Assembly: GCA_963169045.1 (NCBI GenBank)
Contig: CAUJDF010000038.1
Span: 142,372-206,371, forward strand
Length of the DNA stretch: 64,000 nt
Direction of reading: 5' to 3'
From: Myxococcota bacterium
GTDB taxonomy: Bacteria; Myxococcota_A; Bradymonadia; UBA7976; UBA1532
The notes under the pieces are model-generated. The model saw nothing but the letters and a program-made list of their open reading frames with translations. It did no database searches and was not told the DNA's origin. The position numbers were made by a program, and so were the translations under genes. This document shows positions 18,393-27,528 of the stretch, one piece after another. Numbering within the stretch: position 1 is the first letter of the stretch; every line of letters starts with the position of its first letter.

Positions 18393-21236
18393 TCAGGGGC
18401 AGGCGGTGGCGTCGAAGCGCGGGCCGGCGTCGCCGCAGACGGCGTGGCGACCGCCGGCGGGCACGCACCAGGTCGCGGTGCCGGTGCAGGCGTGGCCGTC
18501 GGGATCGGTGGCGGTGAACTCGACGTGGTACACGCGACCGTCGGCGCCCCGCCCGCGGTCGGACTCGTCGCGCACGCGGGCCACGGGTCCGCCGATGCCC
18601 GACGCGTCGGGGCAGGTGCGGCCGACGGGCTCGTCCTGGGCGACGCGGTCGATCGTGATCTCGGCGAACTGGTGCTGGGGATCGGTCACGCCAACGACGA
18701 CGAGATCGGTGAAGCCGCGCTCGCGCTCGCGCCTCGCCTCGGGCTGCTCGGCGAGCGCCGCGGCGCTGCAGTCCGGGCACTGCGCCTCGTGGCGGCACTC
18801 GCCGGTCTCGCGGTCGCAGGCGTCGGCGGTGCACTCGTCGCCGTCGTCGCACGTCCGCGGCACGAAGCGGCACCCGCCGCCGGGCGCGCAGAAGTCGTCG
18901 GTGCACGGATCGCCGTCGTCGCACTTGACCGGCTCGTGCGTGCAGCCCCGCTTCGGATCGCAGGCGTCGGCCGTGCACGCGTTCCCGTCGTCGCACGACA
19001 CCTCGCGGTGGGTGCACCCCTCGCGGTCGTCGCAGGCGTCGGCCGTGCACGCGTTCCCATCGTCACACGAGATGCGCGTGTGGCTGCACCCGGTCTTGTC
19101 GTCGCAGGCGTCGGCCGTGCACGCGTTCCCATCGTCACACTTCACGGCGACGCTGACGCATCCGCTCTCGAGATCACACGCGTCGATCGTGCACCCCAAT
19201 CCATCGTCGCACTTGACGTCGGTGTGGATGCAGCCCTTGAGCTTGTCGCACGCATCGGTCGTGCAGGCGTTGCCGTCGTCGCACGACACGGGCACGGTCG
19301 TGCACCCCTTCGCCGCGTCGCAGATCGGCGCCGTGCAGGCGTTGCCGTCGTCGGGGCATTCGATCGGCGCATACAGGCAGCCGGCCTTCTCGTCGCATCG
19401 GTCGAGCGTGCAGACGCTGCCGTCGTCGCAGACCACCGGCGCGTGGGCGCAGCCCGCAGCCGGATCGCACGCGTCGGACGTGCAGGCGTTGCCGTCGTCG
19501 CACGAGACGGGCGTGTGCGTGCACCCCGCGCCCTCGCCGTCGCACGCGTCGGCGGTGCAGGCGTTCCCGTCGTCGCAGTCGAGCGGCGTGGACTCGCAGC
19601 CGAGGCCCGGCACGCACGCGTCCACCGTGCAGGCGTTGCCGTCCGCGCAGTCGTCGACCAGGTTCGCGCACGTGCCGTCGGGGTTGCACACGTCGATCGT
19701 GCACACCTCGCCGTCGTCGCACTCCGCGTCGGCCTCGCACGGGTCGCACGCGTCGCCCTCGCCGTCGCCGTCGACGTCCGCCTGGCCGGGATTGGGATCG
19801 TCGGGGCAGTTGTCGCAGCGATCGCCGACGCCGTCGCCGTCGCGGTCCCTCTGCCGGCGTTCCCTCAGATCGGGGCACACGTCGTCTTCGTCGCACACGC
19901 GGTCGCCGTCGCGGTCGCGGCAGACGCCGGCGAGCGAGCGCTCGAGCACCAGCAGGGCGTAGCTGTGGCAGACCACCAGGTTCCAGCAGGCGTGGAAGAC
20001 CGGGGTGGCGCCGTTGTTGCGGTAGGACGCGGCCGTGAACTGGCCCTGGGCGTCCTGCTGCGTCATCAGCGTGTACGCATAGTCGTAGTACCAGCGCGCC
20101 TTCGGCCGGTCGTCGCGGTAGTGCTGATACTTGCCGGCGGCTCCGGCGCCGCGCGCCGGCGGATCGGCGGCGAAGTCCCGGTTCGCCAGCCGCCAGTCGG
20201 GCCGGAGCAGGGTGATCGGCGCCGCCGGCAACGTGCCCATGTCGTCCGGGCCGAGGTTGCCCGGCGCGGGCGCCGCGCCCTCGAGCAGCGTGAACGCCTT
20301 CGCCGAGGCGACGAGCTGATCGTAGTAGGACATGTTGTAGACCGACGCCGCCGCCCAGGTCGTCTGGTAGTTGTAGGCGTCGCGCATCCAGCCGAGCAGG
20401 CCCTGCACCACCGGGTCGTCCACGCTGGCGCCGGCGAGCGTCAGCGTCCACAGGGCCGCGGCGGTGGTCTGCGACGTCGTGGCCGCATACATCGCCAATG
20501 TCGGCCGGTAGCCGATGCCGCCGTCGGGGCTCACGTGCGCCGCGATGGCCTGCCGCGTGCGCGCCAGCGCGGCGTCGATCTGGTGAATCCGCAGGTTGTA
20601 CTGGCCCTGCGCCAGCGGGCTGCCTCCCGAGGGCAGACGCGCTTCGTAGAAGCGCCGCGCCGCCGCCAGCCCGCCCACGGCGAAGTGCGTGGTCGAGAGG
20701 TCCACCTCGGGCGTCGTGTAGCCCCACCAGCCGGTCTCCGCGCCGGTCGTGCCCTGCGCCGCGAGCACGCGCTGGACGACCGTGTCGATCGCGCCGTCGA
20801 CCGTGCGGTTGCCGAAGTTCGGCACGTCCGGCCCGCCGCCGAGCGCATAGGCCGAGAGCGCCATCAGGCAGCTGGCGTCCGCGTAGATGAGCGGCGCGGG
20901 CGCCGCGACGCCGTACAACGTGTCGTCGAGGATGAGCTCCACGGCGGTTCGCGCGAGCGCCTGGTCGGCTGCCGGCAGGCCCGTGTATCCCACGGGCCGT
21001 GCGTCCGGACCGACGCCGTCGCGCTGCCCCAGCAGGGCCAGCAGCGCCCAGGGCCGGGCCTGGCGCGCGCCGGCGTTCCCGGCCGCGAAGGCGTCGATGC
21101 TGCGCAGCCAGGCCACGCCGTCGGCGATCGAGGCGGCCACGTCGGTCTCGAACGCCAGGTCGTCGGCGGCGCGCGCCGGTGTCGCGGCGAGACACATCGC
21201 CGTCACCCACGCGCCGATCACTGCTCGATGTCGCAT
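18393..21236 (-). CDS. large secreted protein: alpha/alpha-toroid domain, TSP type 3 repeats and 13 CTDC (slime-mould type) repeats
   Basis: The 947-residue exoprotein has a signal peptide (MRHRAVIGAWVTAMCLAATP, then ARA). Residues about 25-410 form a helical, His/Trp-rich domain resembling the alpha/alpha-toroid (prenyltransferase/terpene-cyclase-like) fold. Aspartate-rich thrombospondin type 3 repeats follow (DRDGDRVCDEDDVCPD), which bind calcium. Thirteen 24-residue Cys repeats of the pattern CDDGNACTxDACDxxxGC match the Dictyostelium CTDC repeat. The C-terminus holds a beta-sandwich-like segment (YHVEFTATDPDGHACTGTAT). The ATG at 21236 has GGGGAG 5 bases upstream. It is probably a disulfide-rich surface or matrix protein; no enzymatic residues were recognised. 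Confidence 0.85.
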   Translation of the reverse strand: MRHRAVIGAWVTAMCLAATPARAADDLAFETDVAASIADGVAWLRSIDAFAAGNAGARQARPWALLALLGQRDGVGPDARPVGYTGLPAADQALARTAVELILDDTLYGVAAPAPLIYADASCLMALSAYALGGGPDVPNFGNRTVDGAIDTVVQRVLAAQGTTGAETGWWGYTTPEVDLSTTHFAVGGLAAARRFYEARLPSGGSPLAQGQYNLRIHQIDAALARTRQAIAAHVSPDGGIGYRPTLAMYAATTSQTTAAALWTLTLAGASVDDPVVQGLLGWMRDAYNYQTTWAAASVYNMSYYDQLVASAKAFTLLEGAAPAPGNLGPDDMGTLPAAPITLLRPDWRLANRDFAADPPARGAGAAGKYQHYRDDRPKARWYYDYAYTLMTQQDAQGQFTAASYRNNGATPVFHACWNLVVCHSYALLVLERSLAGVCRDRDGDRVCDEDDVCPDLRERRQRDRDGDGVGDRCDNCPDDPNPGQADVDGDGEGDACDPCEADAECDDGEVCTIDVCNPDGTCANLVDDCADGNACTVDACVPGLGCESTPLDCDDGNACTADACDGEGAGCTHTPVSCDDGNACTSDACDPAAGCAHAPVVCDDGSVCTLDRCDEKAGCLYAPIECPDDGNACTAPICDAAKGCTTVPVSCDDGNACTTDACDKLKGCIHTDVKCDDGLGCTIDACDLESGCVSVAVKCDDGNACTADACDDKTGCSHTRISCDDGNACTADACDDREGCTHREVSCDDGNACTADACDPKRGCTHEPVKCDDGDPCTDDFCAPGGGCRFVPRTCDDGDECTADACDRETGECRHEAQCPDCSAAALAEQPEARRERERGFTDLVVVGVTDPQHQFAEITIDRVAQDEPVGRTCPDASGIGGPVARVRDESDRGRGADGRVYHVEFTATDPDGHACTGTATWCVPAGGRHAVCGDAGPRFDATACP
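18781..19721 (-). repeat. tandem repeat encoding 13 CTDC modules, period about 72 bp
   Basis: The block repeats with a 72-base period. Copies beginning at 18961, 19033, 19105 and 19177 are exactly 72 bases apart. One unit carries an extra codon. Neighbouring copies at 18.95-19.14 kb are nearly identical at the DNA level, which points to recent unit duplication. Each unit encodes four Cys in the order C-x5-C-x4-C-x5-C. The reading frame is kept throughout, so this is a coding repeat. Confidence 0.9.
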
Positions 21237-21405
21237 CGCTGCTCCCCCAGGTCCCCGCTCAGGCTCGAAGACATGGAAGCAGACACCCGGCGAAGCGTCC
21301 GCAGGGAAGCGGCGGCGGTAAGATCCGTGAAAGGGGCGCGCGCCGGATCGTGATCGGGCGCTCTCGGGCGTTTCGAACACACGAGCACGGGGGTCCGCGG
21401 GGCCG

Positions 21406-23628
21406 TCAGGCGGGCGTCGCGCGGCGCCCCGCCTCGCCCGTGCGCGGCGCGCGCGCGGCCGGCACCGCGCCCTCGCCGTAGAAGGTGACGCCCTCCTCGG
21501 CCATCTCGGCGAGCAGCGGCGCCGGCTCGAAGCGCACGCCGTGGCGGTCGCGCAGCGCCACGAGGCGGTCATGCACGTCGCGCGGCCCGAGCGCGTCGAC
21601 GAGCCGGAACGGGCCGCCCCGATACGCCGGGAAGCCCACGCCGAGCACCGCGCCGACGTCGCCGTCGCGCGTGCTGCCGAGCACGCCCTCGCCGTGGCAC
21701 CACAGCGCCTCGTTGACGAGCCGCAGCACGCACCGCCAGGCAAGGTCCTCGGACGGCTCGCCGTCGCCACGCGGCTGGACGCCGAGCACCGGATACACGG
21801 ACGCGTCGACCTCGCCCCGCGCGCGATAGAAGCCGCGCCCGTTCTTCTTGCCGTAGCGCCGGTCGTCCACCAGCCAGCGCAGCCCCGGCCAGGGGCCGAT
21901 GCGGGGCCCGTAAGCCTCGGCCAGCAGCGTGTTCACGCGCGCCGAGACGTCGAGCCCGATCTCGTCGAGCAGCCGGAAGGGCCCGACCGGAAAGCCGAAT
22001 TCGACGAGCGCGCGGTCGACGGCCTCGATGGACGCCCCCTCCGAGACGAGGTGTCCGGCCTCGCTCAGCAGCGGCGCGAGGATGCGCGTGGTGAAGAACC
22101 CCGGCCCGTCCTTCACCACGATCGCCGTCTTGCCCTGGCTCCGCGCGAGCGCGACGCACGTCGCGGTCACCCACGGCGCCGTGCGAGGGCCCGGCACCAC
22201 CTCGACGAGCGGCATGCGCGCGACCGGCGAGAAGTAGTGCATGCCGATCACCGTCTCGGGGTGCACGCTCGCGGCGGCGATGTCGGCGATCGGCAGGGCC
22301 GAGGCGTTCGAGGCGAAGATCACGTCGGGGCCGGCGACGGCCTCCACCTCGCGCAGCACCTGCCGCTTCAGCTCGAGGTCCTCGTAGACGGCTTCGATGA
22401 CGACGTCGCAGCGCTCGAAGCCGCGGTAGTCGACCGTCGGCGTGATGTGGTGCCAGCGGCGCTCCATCTCGAGCGGGTCGATGCGCCCGCCGGCACGCCG
22501 ACGCTCGAGCATCCCGCGCAGGCGGCGCAGGGCCTCGCCGACGCGGTCGTCGTCGCGGTCCTTCAGGCGGACGGGCAGCCGCGCACAGTCCGCCGTCACG
22601 TAGGCGATGCCGGTGCCCATGAGGCCGCAGCCGAGCACGCCCACGCGGTGCACCGTGCGCGGCGAGGCGCCCGTGTCGTTCGGCACGAGCGGCCCGTGAT
22701 CGATCGCCCGGCGCGCGAGGAAGAGGCGCACGAGCTCGCGCGACGGCGCCGCCGTCGCCACCTCGCCGAACGCCCGCGCCTCCGCTTCGAGGCCCGCTTC
22801 CGGCCCGCGCTCGAGGCCCGCGCGGACCGTGTCGAGCAGCCGCTCGCCCACCGGGAGGAGCCAGCGCGCGCGGTCCGCCAGGCGCCGCCGCGCCTGCTCG
22901 AACACGACGCGGCGCCCCACCGGGTTCTCGGCGACCGCCAGCGACTCGAGCTCGTCGCGCGAGAACAGCCGCGACAGCCGCTCCCGGAACGTCTCGCGCC
23001 GCCGCGCCGTCTCCGCCAGCCGCAGCGCGTGTCGCGCCGCCACGTCCACCAGGATGCCGCGCGGCACCACCTCGTCGACGAGCGCCACCTCGAGCGCCTC
23101 GAGCGCGCCCAGCCGCCGTCCACCGAGGAAGAGCTCGAGCGCCCGCTGGACGCCCACGAGGCGCGGCAGCCGCTGCGTCCCGCCCGCGCCCGGCAGCAGC
23201 CCGAGGTGGATCTCCGGGTGCCCGAGCCGCGTCGCGCGGTCGTCGCTGGCGACGCGCGCGTCGCACGCCACGGCGAGCTCCAGGCCCGCGCCGAAGCACG
23301 CGCCGTGGATCGCCGCGACCACCGGCTTCTCGAGCGCCGCGATCCGGCCGGTGATGCGCTGGGCCGTGCGCGCCAGCGACGTGCCCTGGGCGGCGTCGCG
23401 ACAACGCAGGACCACCTCGAGATCGACGCCGGCGATGAAGGCGTCCGGCTTCGCGGACGTGAACACGACGGCCCGCACGTCGTTTGCGCCGCTCAGGTCG
23501 TCCAGCACGCCGTCGAGCTCCTCGACGAACGCCCCGGAGATCAGGTTCAGCGGCTGCCCGGGCACGTCCAGCCGCACCACCGCCACTTCGTCCTGACGGA
23601 CCTCGATGTCGAAAGCCCTCGCCACCAT
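21406..23628 (-). CDS. fadJ: fatty acid oxidation complex alpha subunit (enoyl-CoA hydratase / 3-hydroxyacyl-CoA dehydrogenase)
   Basis: This 740-residue bifunctional beta-oxidation enzyme starts with a crotonase domain (about 1-190). The oxyanion loop is IHGACFGAGLELAVACD and the second catalytic Glu is in PEIHLGLLPGAGGTQRL. An NAD-binding 3-hydroxyacyl-CoA dehydrogenase follows, with VGVLGCGLMGTGIAYV at about 320, IEAVYEDLELKRQVL, the catalytic-His block IGMHYFSPV, and a C-terminal 3HCDH repeat (GRGFYRARG). ATG 23628 overlaps the fadI stop by one base (TGATG). Size and partner type favour FadJ over FadB, though this split is not sharp in Myxococcota. Confidence 0.93.
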   Translation of the reverse strand: MVARAFDIEVRQDEVAVVRLDVPGQPLNLISGAFVEELDGVLDDLSGANDVRAVVFTSAKPDAFIAGVDLEVVLRCRDAAQGTSLARTAQRITGRIAALEKPVVAAIHGACFGAGLELAVACDARVASDDRATRLGHPEIHLGLLPGAGGTQRLPRLVGVQRALELFLGGRRLGALEALEVALVDEVVPRGILVDVAARHALRLAETARRRETFRERLSRLFSRDELESLAVAENPVGRRVVFEQARRRLADRARWLLPVGERLLDTVRAGLERGPEAGLEAEARAFGEVATAAPSRELVRLFLARRAIDHGPLVPNDTGASPRTVHRVGVLGCGLMGTGIAYVTADCARLPVRLKDRDDDRVGEALRRLRGMLERRRAGGRIDPLEMERRWHHITPTVDYRGFERCDVVIEAVYEDLELKRQVLREVEAVAGPDVIFASNASALPIADIAAASVHPETVIGMHYFSPVARMPLVEVVPGPRTAPWVTATCVALARSQGKTAIVVKDGPGFFTTRILAPLLSEAGHLVSEGASIEAVDRALVEFGFPVGPFRLLDEIGLDVSARVNTLLAEAYGPRIGPWPGLRWLVDDRRYGKKNGRGFYRARGEVDASVYPVLGVQPRGDGEPSEDLAWRCVLRLVNEALWCHGEGVLGSTRDGDVGAVLGVGFPAYRGGPFRLVDALGPRDVHDRLVALRDRHGVRFEPAPLLAEMAEEGVTFYGEGAVPAARAPRTGEAGRRATPA

Positions 23629-24914
23629 CACGCCACCTCCAGGACCACCGCCGCGCCGAGCCCTCCGGCGGCGCAGGCGGTGGCCAGCGCAAGGCCGCCG
23701 CCGGTGCGTCGCAGCGCGCGCAGGGTCTGCACGATCTGGCGCACGCCGGTGGCGGCGTAGGGGTGCCCGAGGGCGAGGGAGCCCCCGCACACGTTGAAAC
23801 GGTCCCAGTCGACGTCGCCGATCGCGCGGTCGCGTCCCAGGCGCTCGCGGGCGAAGGTCGCGCTGCCGAACGCCTGCACGACGGAGAGCACCTGGGCGGC
23901 GAACGACTCGTGCATGTCGACGAGGTCGACGTCGGCCAGAGTCGCGCCCGCGCGCTCGAGCGCCCGCGGCGTCGCGTGCGCCGCGCCCATGAGCAGCTCG
24001 TCGCGCGGATCGCACGCCGCGAAGCCGTAGCTGCGCACATACCCGAGCGGCGCGAAGCCGAGCGCGCGCGCCTTGTCCTCGCGCATGAGCACCATCGCCG
24101 CCGCGCCGTCGACCGGCGCCGCCGCCGTGGCCGTGGTGACCGTGCCGTGGCGCGCGTCGAACGCCGGCGCGAAGGCGGCGAGGTCATCGAGGCTCGTCTC
24201 GCGGTCGACGGTCTCGTCCTCGTGGACGGCGTGGAATGACGGCGGCACGTACAGCGGCATGACCTCGTCGTCGAAGCGGCCCTCGGCCCACGCCCGCGCC
24301 GCCCGCGAGTGGCTGCGATGGGCGAGCTCGTCCTGGGCGGCGCGGCCGATGCCGTACGCCTTCGCCAGGCGCTCGGCGTGCTCGCCCAGCGTCAGCCCCG
24401 TCGAGGGATCGCGCGGCCCGGGCGCGACGGGCACGAGGTCGCGCGGCCGCAGCTCCGTCAGCGCCTTCGCGCGCTCCGTGAACGTCCGCGCGGCGCTCGC
24501 CGTCCGCAGCGCCTCGGACAGGTGCCGGGACGCCGCGATGGGCACGTCGCTCGCGCTGTCGGCGCCGCCGGCGACAACGCAGTCCGCGTCGCCGGCCTCG
24601 ATCGCCTGCAGCGCGGCCACCGTCGCGCGGAAGCCGGTGACGCACGCGCACGACACCGTGTAGGCCTCGGCGCCTGTCGGCAGCCCCGCGCCGAGCGCGA
24701 CCTCCCGCGCGAAGTTCGGCACCGTCGGCGACGGCACCGCCTGCCCGAACACGACCATCCCCACCTCGGCGGCGTCGACGCCGGCGCGTTGGAACATCTC
24801 GGCGACGCACAGCCGCGCAAGGTCGAGCGCCGAAAGGTGCCGGAACGCGCCCTCGCGCCGGCCGAACGGCGTGCGCAACCCGGCGACGATGGCGGCGCGC
24901 TTCCCTCTGGCCAT
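23628..24914 (-). CDS. fadI: acetyl-CoA C-acyltransferase (beta-ketothiolase)
   Basis: The 428-residue thiolase catalyses the last, thiolytic step of beta-oxidation with the FadJ-like subunit. Nucleophile Cys91 is in SCACVTGFRA. VDMHESFAAQVLSVVQ and the catalytic His block GGSLALGHPYAATGVRQ are present. The second catalytic Cys is in ATACAAGGLGAAVVLE. The AAGG and DMHExFAAQ forms are characteristic of FadI-type thiolases. The start at ATG 24914 follows a strong GGAGGAG site. A leading extension to 24953 is less likely. The gene forms a coupled fadI-fadJ pair. Confidence 0.93.
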   Translation of the reverse strand: MARGKRAAIVAGLRTPFGRREGAFRHLSALDLARLCVAEMFQRAGVDAAEVGMVVFGQAVPSPTVPNFAREVALGAGLPTGAEAYTVSCACVTGFRATVAALQAIEAGDADCVVAGGADSASDVPIAASRHLSEALRTASAARTFTERAKALTELRPRDLVPVAPGPRDPSTGLTLGEHAERLAKAYGIGRAAQDELAHRSHSRAARAWAEGRFDDEVMPLYVPPSFHAVHEDETVDRETSLDDLAAFAPAFDARHGTVTTATAAAPVDGAAAMVLMREDKARALGFAPLGYVRSYGFAACDPRDELLMGAAHATPRALERAGATLADVDLVDMHESFAAQVLSVVQAFGSATFARERLGRDRAIGDVDWDRFNVCGGSLALGHPYAATGVRQIVQTLRALRRTGGGLALATACAAGGLGAAVVLEVA

Positions 24915-25114
24915 GACGAGCTCCTCCCCCCGGAACGCAGGCGGGAGAAGCATCGCCCGTGCCGTCGCCCGCCGGCGACATGACGCGGATGGGTCGGGGC
25001 GGAACGCCTCGAAAACGGGGAGAAACGCCTCGCGAGGCGTCGCCGTGAGACGCCGGGCGCCGCCGTATGGACCGGCGCCGGGCTCTCCGTCAAGATGACC
25101 GCGAGGTGCGCGCC

Positions 25115-25699
25115 ATGGCCCCTGCCGAGAAGCTGCACATGACCGAGGACGAGTACGTCGCGTTCGAGCGCGCGTCCGACCTCAAGCACGAGTACGCGAA
25201 CGGCGACGCGTGGGCGATGTCGGGCGGCACGCCGGAGCACTCGCTCATCGCCGCCAACGTCGTCGGCGCGCTCTGGGGAAGACTGCGGGGCCGCCCCTGC
25301 CGCGCCTACCAGAGCGACCTGAGCGTCCATGTCGAAGAGACGGGCCTGTACGCCTACCCCGACGCGACGGTGATCTGCGGATCGCTCCGCGTCCACCCGA
25401 AGGACGGCCGCTCGGCGCTCAACCCCAAGGTGATCTTCGAGGTGCTCTCGGACACGAGCGAGGCGTACGACCGCGGCGCGAAGTTCCAGCATTACGCGCG
25501 GTTGCCGGACCTTGCCGAGTACGTGCTCGTCGCGCAGAGCCAGCGGCGGGTCGAGCACTATCGCCGGCTCGAGAGCGGGCAGTGGCTCCTCACCGCGTAC
25601 CCGCCGGGCGCCGAGGTCGAGCTGCCCGCGCTGGGCATCGCGCTGCCGCTCGACGAGATCTATGCCGGGCTCGAGGGCCTGCCGACCGAGCCTGCCTAA
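25115..25699 (+). CDS. Uma2-family (DUF820) PD-(D/E)XK nuclease-like protein
   Basis: The 194-residue protein belongs to the Uma2 family, which has a restriction-endonuclease-like fold and is abundant in cyanobacteria and Myxococcota. Typical blocks are MTEDEYVAFERASDLKHEYANG, the acidic YPDATVICG, PKVIFEVLSDTSEAYDRGAK and LAEYVLVAQ. The Asp of PDATV and Glu of FEVLS sit where the metal-binding residues are expected. The biological role is unknown, and nuclease activity is inferred from the fold only. ATG 25115 is preferred over 25067 because conserved sequence begins there. It is convergent with the next gene, sharing the bases ctaa. Confidence 0.82.
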   Translation: MAPAEKLHMTEDEYVAFERASDLKHEYANGDAWAMSGGTPEHSLIAANVVGALWGRLRGRPCRAYQSDLSVHVEETGLYAYPDATVICGSLRVHPKDGRSALNPKVIFEVLSDTSEAYDRGAKFQHYARLPDLAEYVLVAQSQRRVEHYRRLESGQWLLTAYPPGAEVELPALGIALPLDEIYAGLEGLPTEPA

Positions 25700-25953
25700 C
25701 GCAGGGAGACGTCGTGGGCGCTCGCCTTCAGCCCCGGCAGGACGTCGCGCTTGAGGCGGACGAGGCTGTCGAACTTCGGCGCCTTGCGCGCCTGGATCAG
25801 GTCGCCGAGCGGCTTCGCGTGCCGCCCTTCGAGATACATCGCGTCCATGTCGATGAACGTCGTCCGGACGGGCTTCCCGTCGTCCTTCTGGGCGAACGCC
25901 GCCGCCGGCGCGAGCGAGAGCCCCGCGAGCAGCAGTGCCGAAGACATGCGCAT
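25696..25953 (-). CDS. small secreted protein, 85 residues, unknown function
   Basis: I do not recognise a named family. The precursor has a clear signal peptide (MRMSSALLLAGLSLAPAAAF, then AQ). A basic mature part of about 63 residues has the motif IDMDAMYLEGRHAKPLGDLI and the segment FDSLVRLKRDVLPGL. There is no Cys, so it is not a disulfide-rich toxin type. The stop codon overlaps the Uma2 stop on the other strand by 3 bases. The signal peptide plus a charged, patterned mature region support a real gene despite the size. Location is periplasm or exterior. Confidence 0.6.
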   Translation of the reverse strand: MRMSSALLLAGLSLAPAAAFAQKDDGKPVRTTFIDMDAMYLEGRHAKPLGDLIQARKAPKFDSLVRLKRDVLPGLKASAHDVSLR

Positions 25954-26035
25954 GGCATCACCCCCTGGTCGCGCGTAGAGTGCGCCGTCTCATCGTGACG
26001 CGCCCCGCGCGGGGCGCCAGGGCAGGAATCTGCAC

Positions 26036-26416
26036 GTGGAGCACGTCCTGACGATCCTCGCCGTCGACGACCTCGAAGCCATGGCGGCGTTCCATCGCGC
26101 CGCGCTGGGATGGCAGACGGCGGTCGACGTGCCGGTCTACGTCGAGCTCGTCTCGCCCGGCGGACGCCGGCTCGGTCTGTATCAGCGCGAGGCGTTCGCG
26201 CGCGTGACGGGCGAGAGGCCAGCGTCCCGCGAGGGCCTGAGCGGCTGCGAGCTGTACTTCCACTGCGACGACCCGGCGGCAGCCGCCGAGCGCGTCGCCG
26301 CGGCGGGCGGGCGCCTGCTCTCCCCGCTCGCGCCGCGCCCTTGGGGCGACCTCGCCGCCTACTTCGCCGATCCCGAGGGGAACGTGGTCGTCGTCGCGCG
26401 CCCGCTCACCGCCTGA
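26036..26416 (+). CDS. VOC (glyoxalase/bleomycin-resistance) superfamily protein
   Basis: The 126-residue protein covers a single VOC module of two beta-alpha-beta-beta-beta units. The first strand LTILAVDDLEAMAAFHRAAL and VYVELVSPGGRRLGLY are typical. The closing block AAYFADPEGNVVVVARPL holds the family's terminal metal-ligand Glu/Asp position. The His/Glu metal ligands are partly substituted, so catalytic type cannot be predicted. Start is GTG at 26036. It is convergent with the CsgG-like gene, with an 11-base overlap at the 3' ends. Confidence 0.78.
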   Translation: MEHVLTILAVDDLEAMAAFHRAALGWQTAVDVPVYVELVSPGGRRLGLYQREAFARVTGERPASREGLSGCELYFHCDDPAAAAERVAAAGGRLLSPLAPRPWGDLAAYFADPEGNVVVVARPLTA

Positions 26417-27515
26417 GGACGGCGACGCGCCGGATGTCCTCGGCCCGCACGTCGACGAGGCGCCCCTCGACGTCGATCAGCGCGCGCAGGCCGTTATAAC
26501 CCCGCAGAATCCCTGTGAAATCCTGGTCGGGGGTCACGAGGCGGACGAAGCGGCCCACCGCGCGCTCGAGCTCGCGCTCGACGGGCGTCGTCGCCGGCAG
26601 GCGCGTCTCGCGGTCGTACGCGTGGCGCACCAGCTCGTCGACGTAGGGGTTGTCGCGCTCGTCGTAGCCGTAGACCTGCAGGAACGCCTCCGCCCAGCGC
26701 CGCTTCTCGGCGGGCGAGACCACCTCGAGGCGCAGCAGCCGCGCGAGGCGCCTCCAGTCGCGATCCCGCGACTCGGCGCGGCGCTGCCGGGCGTCGCGCT
26801 CCGCGCGCAGCTTCGCGGCGTGCGCCTCCCACGCGGCGGCGCGCCCGTCGGCGAACGCCTTCCACTTCGGCGCGCGCGCCCCCACCGTCCGCCACGCGGC
26901 CGCCTTCTCGGCCGGAGAGCCGCGGCCGCGGTCCGCGCGGACCGCGCGGTCGTAGGCCTCGAGCGCGTCGATGTCGACCTCCGCGAACGACAGCGCCGCG
27001 TCGGAGAGCGGTGCCGGGCCGTCGTCCGCCACCGGCGGCGGCGGCAGCTCACGCCGGCGCAGCGCGAGGCCGGAGAGCGCCGCGCGCGCCGCCTCCACCA
27101 CCGGCCCCTCGAGCCCGAGCACCGAAGGCGCGCGCGCCGTCGCGTCCGCGAGCAGCCGGCCCTCGCGCGTCTCGTGCAGACGCAGGACGAGGCGCAGCTC
27201 CCCGCCGAAGCGCACCACCTCCCCCGACAGCACGAAGTCCGCGCCGATGTTGCGGCCCGTCTCGACGTCGCAGTCCCCGACGCAGTCCTCGAGGGTGCGC
27301 CCCGGCGGCAACAGCTCGAGCAGGTTCTCGCGGGTCATGACGAGGAAGCGGTCCACCGGCAGGCGCAACGCTTCGCCGCGGACCAGCCCCGCCAGGTAGC
27401 TGACCTCCTGGCCCTCGAGCGCGGCGGGGTTGCCCAGCTCGAGCACGGCGACGCGTCGCGGCTCGGCGCCGGCGGCGAAGGGCAGCATCAGGAGAGTGAC
27501 GAGGACGAAGCGCAT
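26406..27515 (-). CDS. secreted protein with CsgG/FlgT-like N-terminal domain
   Basis: The 369-residue protein has a signal peptide (MRFVLVTLLMLPFAAGAEP). An alpha/beta domain (about 20-150) follows, with RVAVLELGNPAALEGQEVSY, FLVMTRENLLELLPPG and GADFVLSGEVVRFGGELRLV. This pattern is seen in CsgG-like lipoproteins and in N-terminal domains of many myxobacterial envelope proteins. The C-terminal half is helical, charged and coiled-coil-like (about 200-300), ending in a small beta region. Two Cys (DCVGDCDV) may form a disulfide. It is the last gene of an LPP20-redoxin-CsgG-like operon, so a role in an outer-membrane complex is inferred. Confidence 0.65.
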   Translation of the reverse strand: MRFVLVTLLMLPFAAGAEPRRVAVLELGNPAALEGQEVSYLAGLVRGEALRLPVDRFLVMTRENLLELLPPGRTLEDCVGDCDVETGRNIGADFVLSGEVVRFGGELRLVLRLHETREGRLLADATARAPSVLGLEGPVVEAARAALSGLALRRRELPPPPVADDGPAPLSDAALSFAEVDIDALEAYDRAVRADRGRGSPAEKAAAWRTVGARAPKWKAFADGRAAAWEAHAAKLRAERDARQRRAESRDRDWRRLARLLRLEVVSPAEKRRWAEAFLQVYGYDERDNPYVDELVRHAYDRETRLPATTPVERELERAVGRFVRLVTPDQDFTGILRGYNGLRALIDVEGRLVDVRAEDIRRVAVLRR

Positions 27516-27528
27516 GGCCCCCCTCCGA

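Noticed and set aside
18781..19721. Possible CRISPR array because of regular spacing of near-identical blocks
   Set aside because: The 72-base units are in frame, encode a known Cys repeat, and show no repeat/spacer contrast. No cas genes are present.
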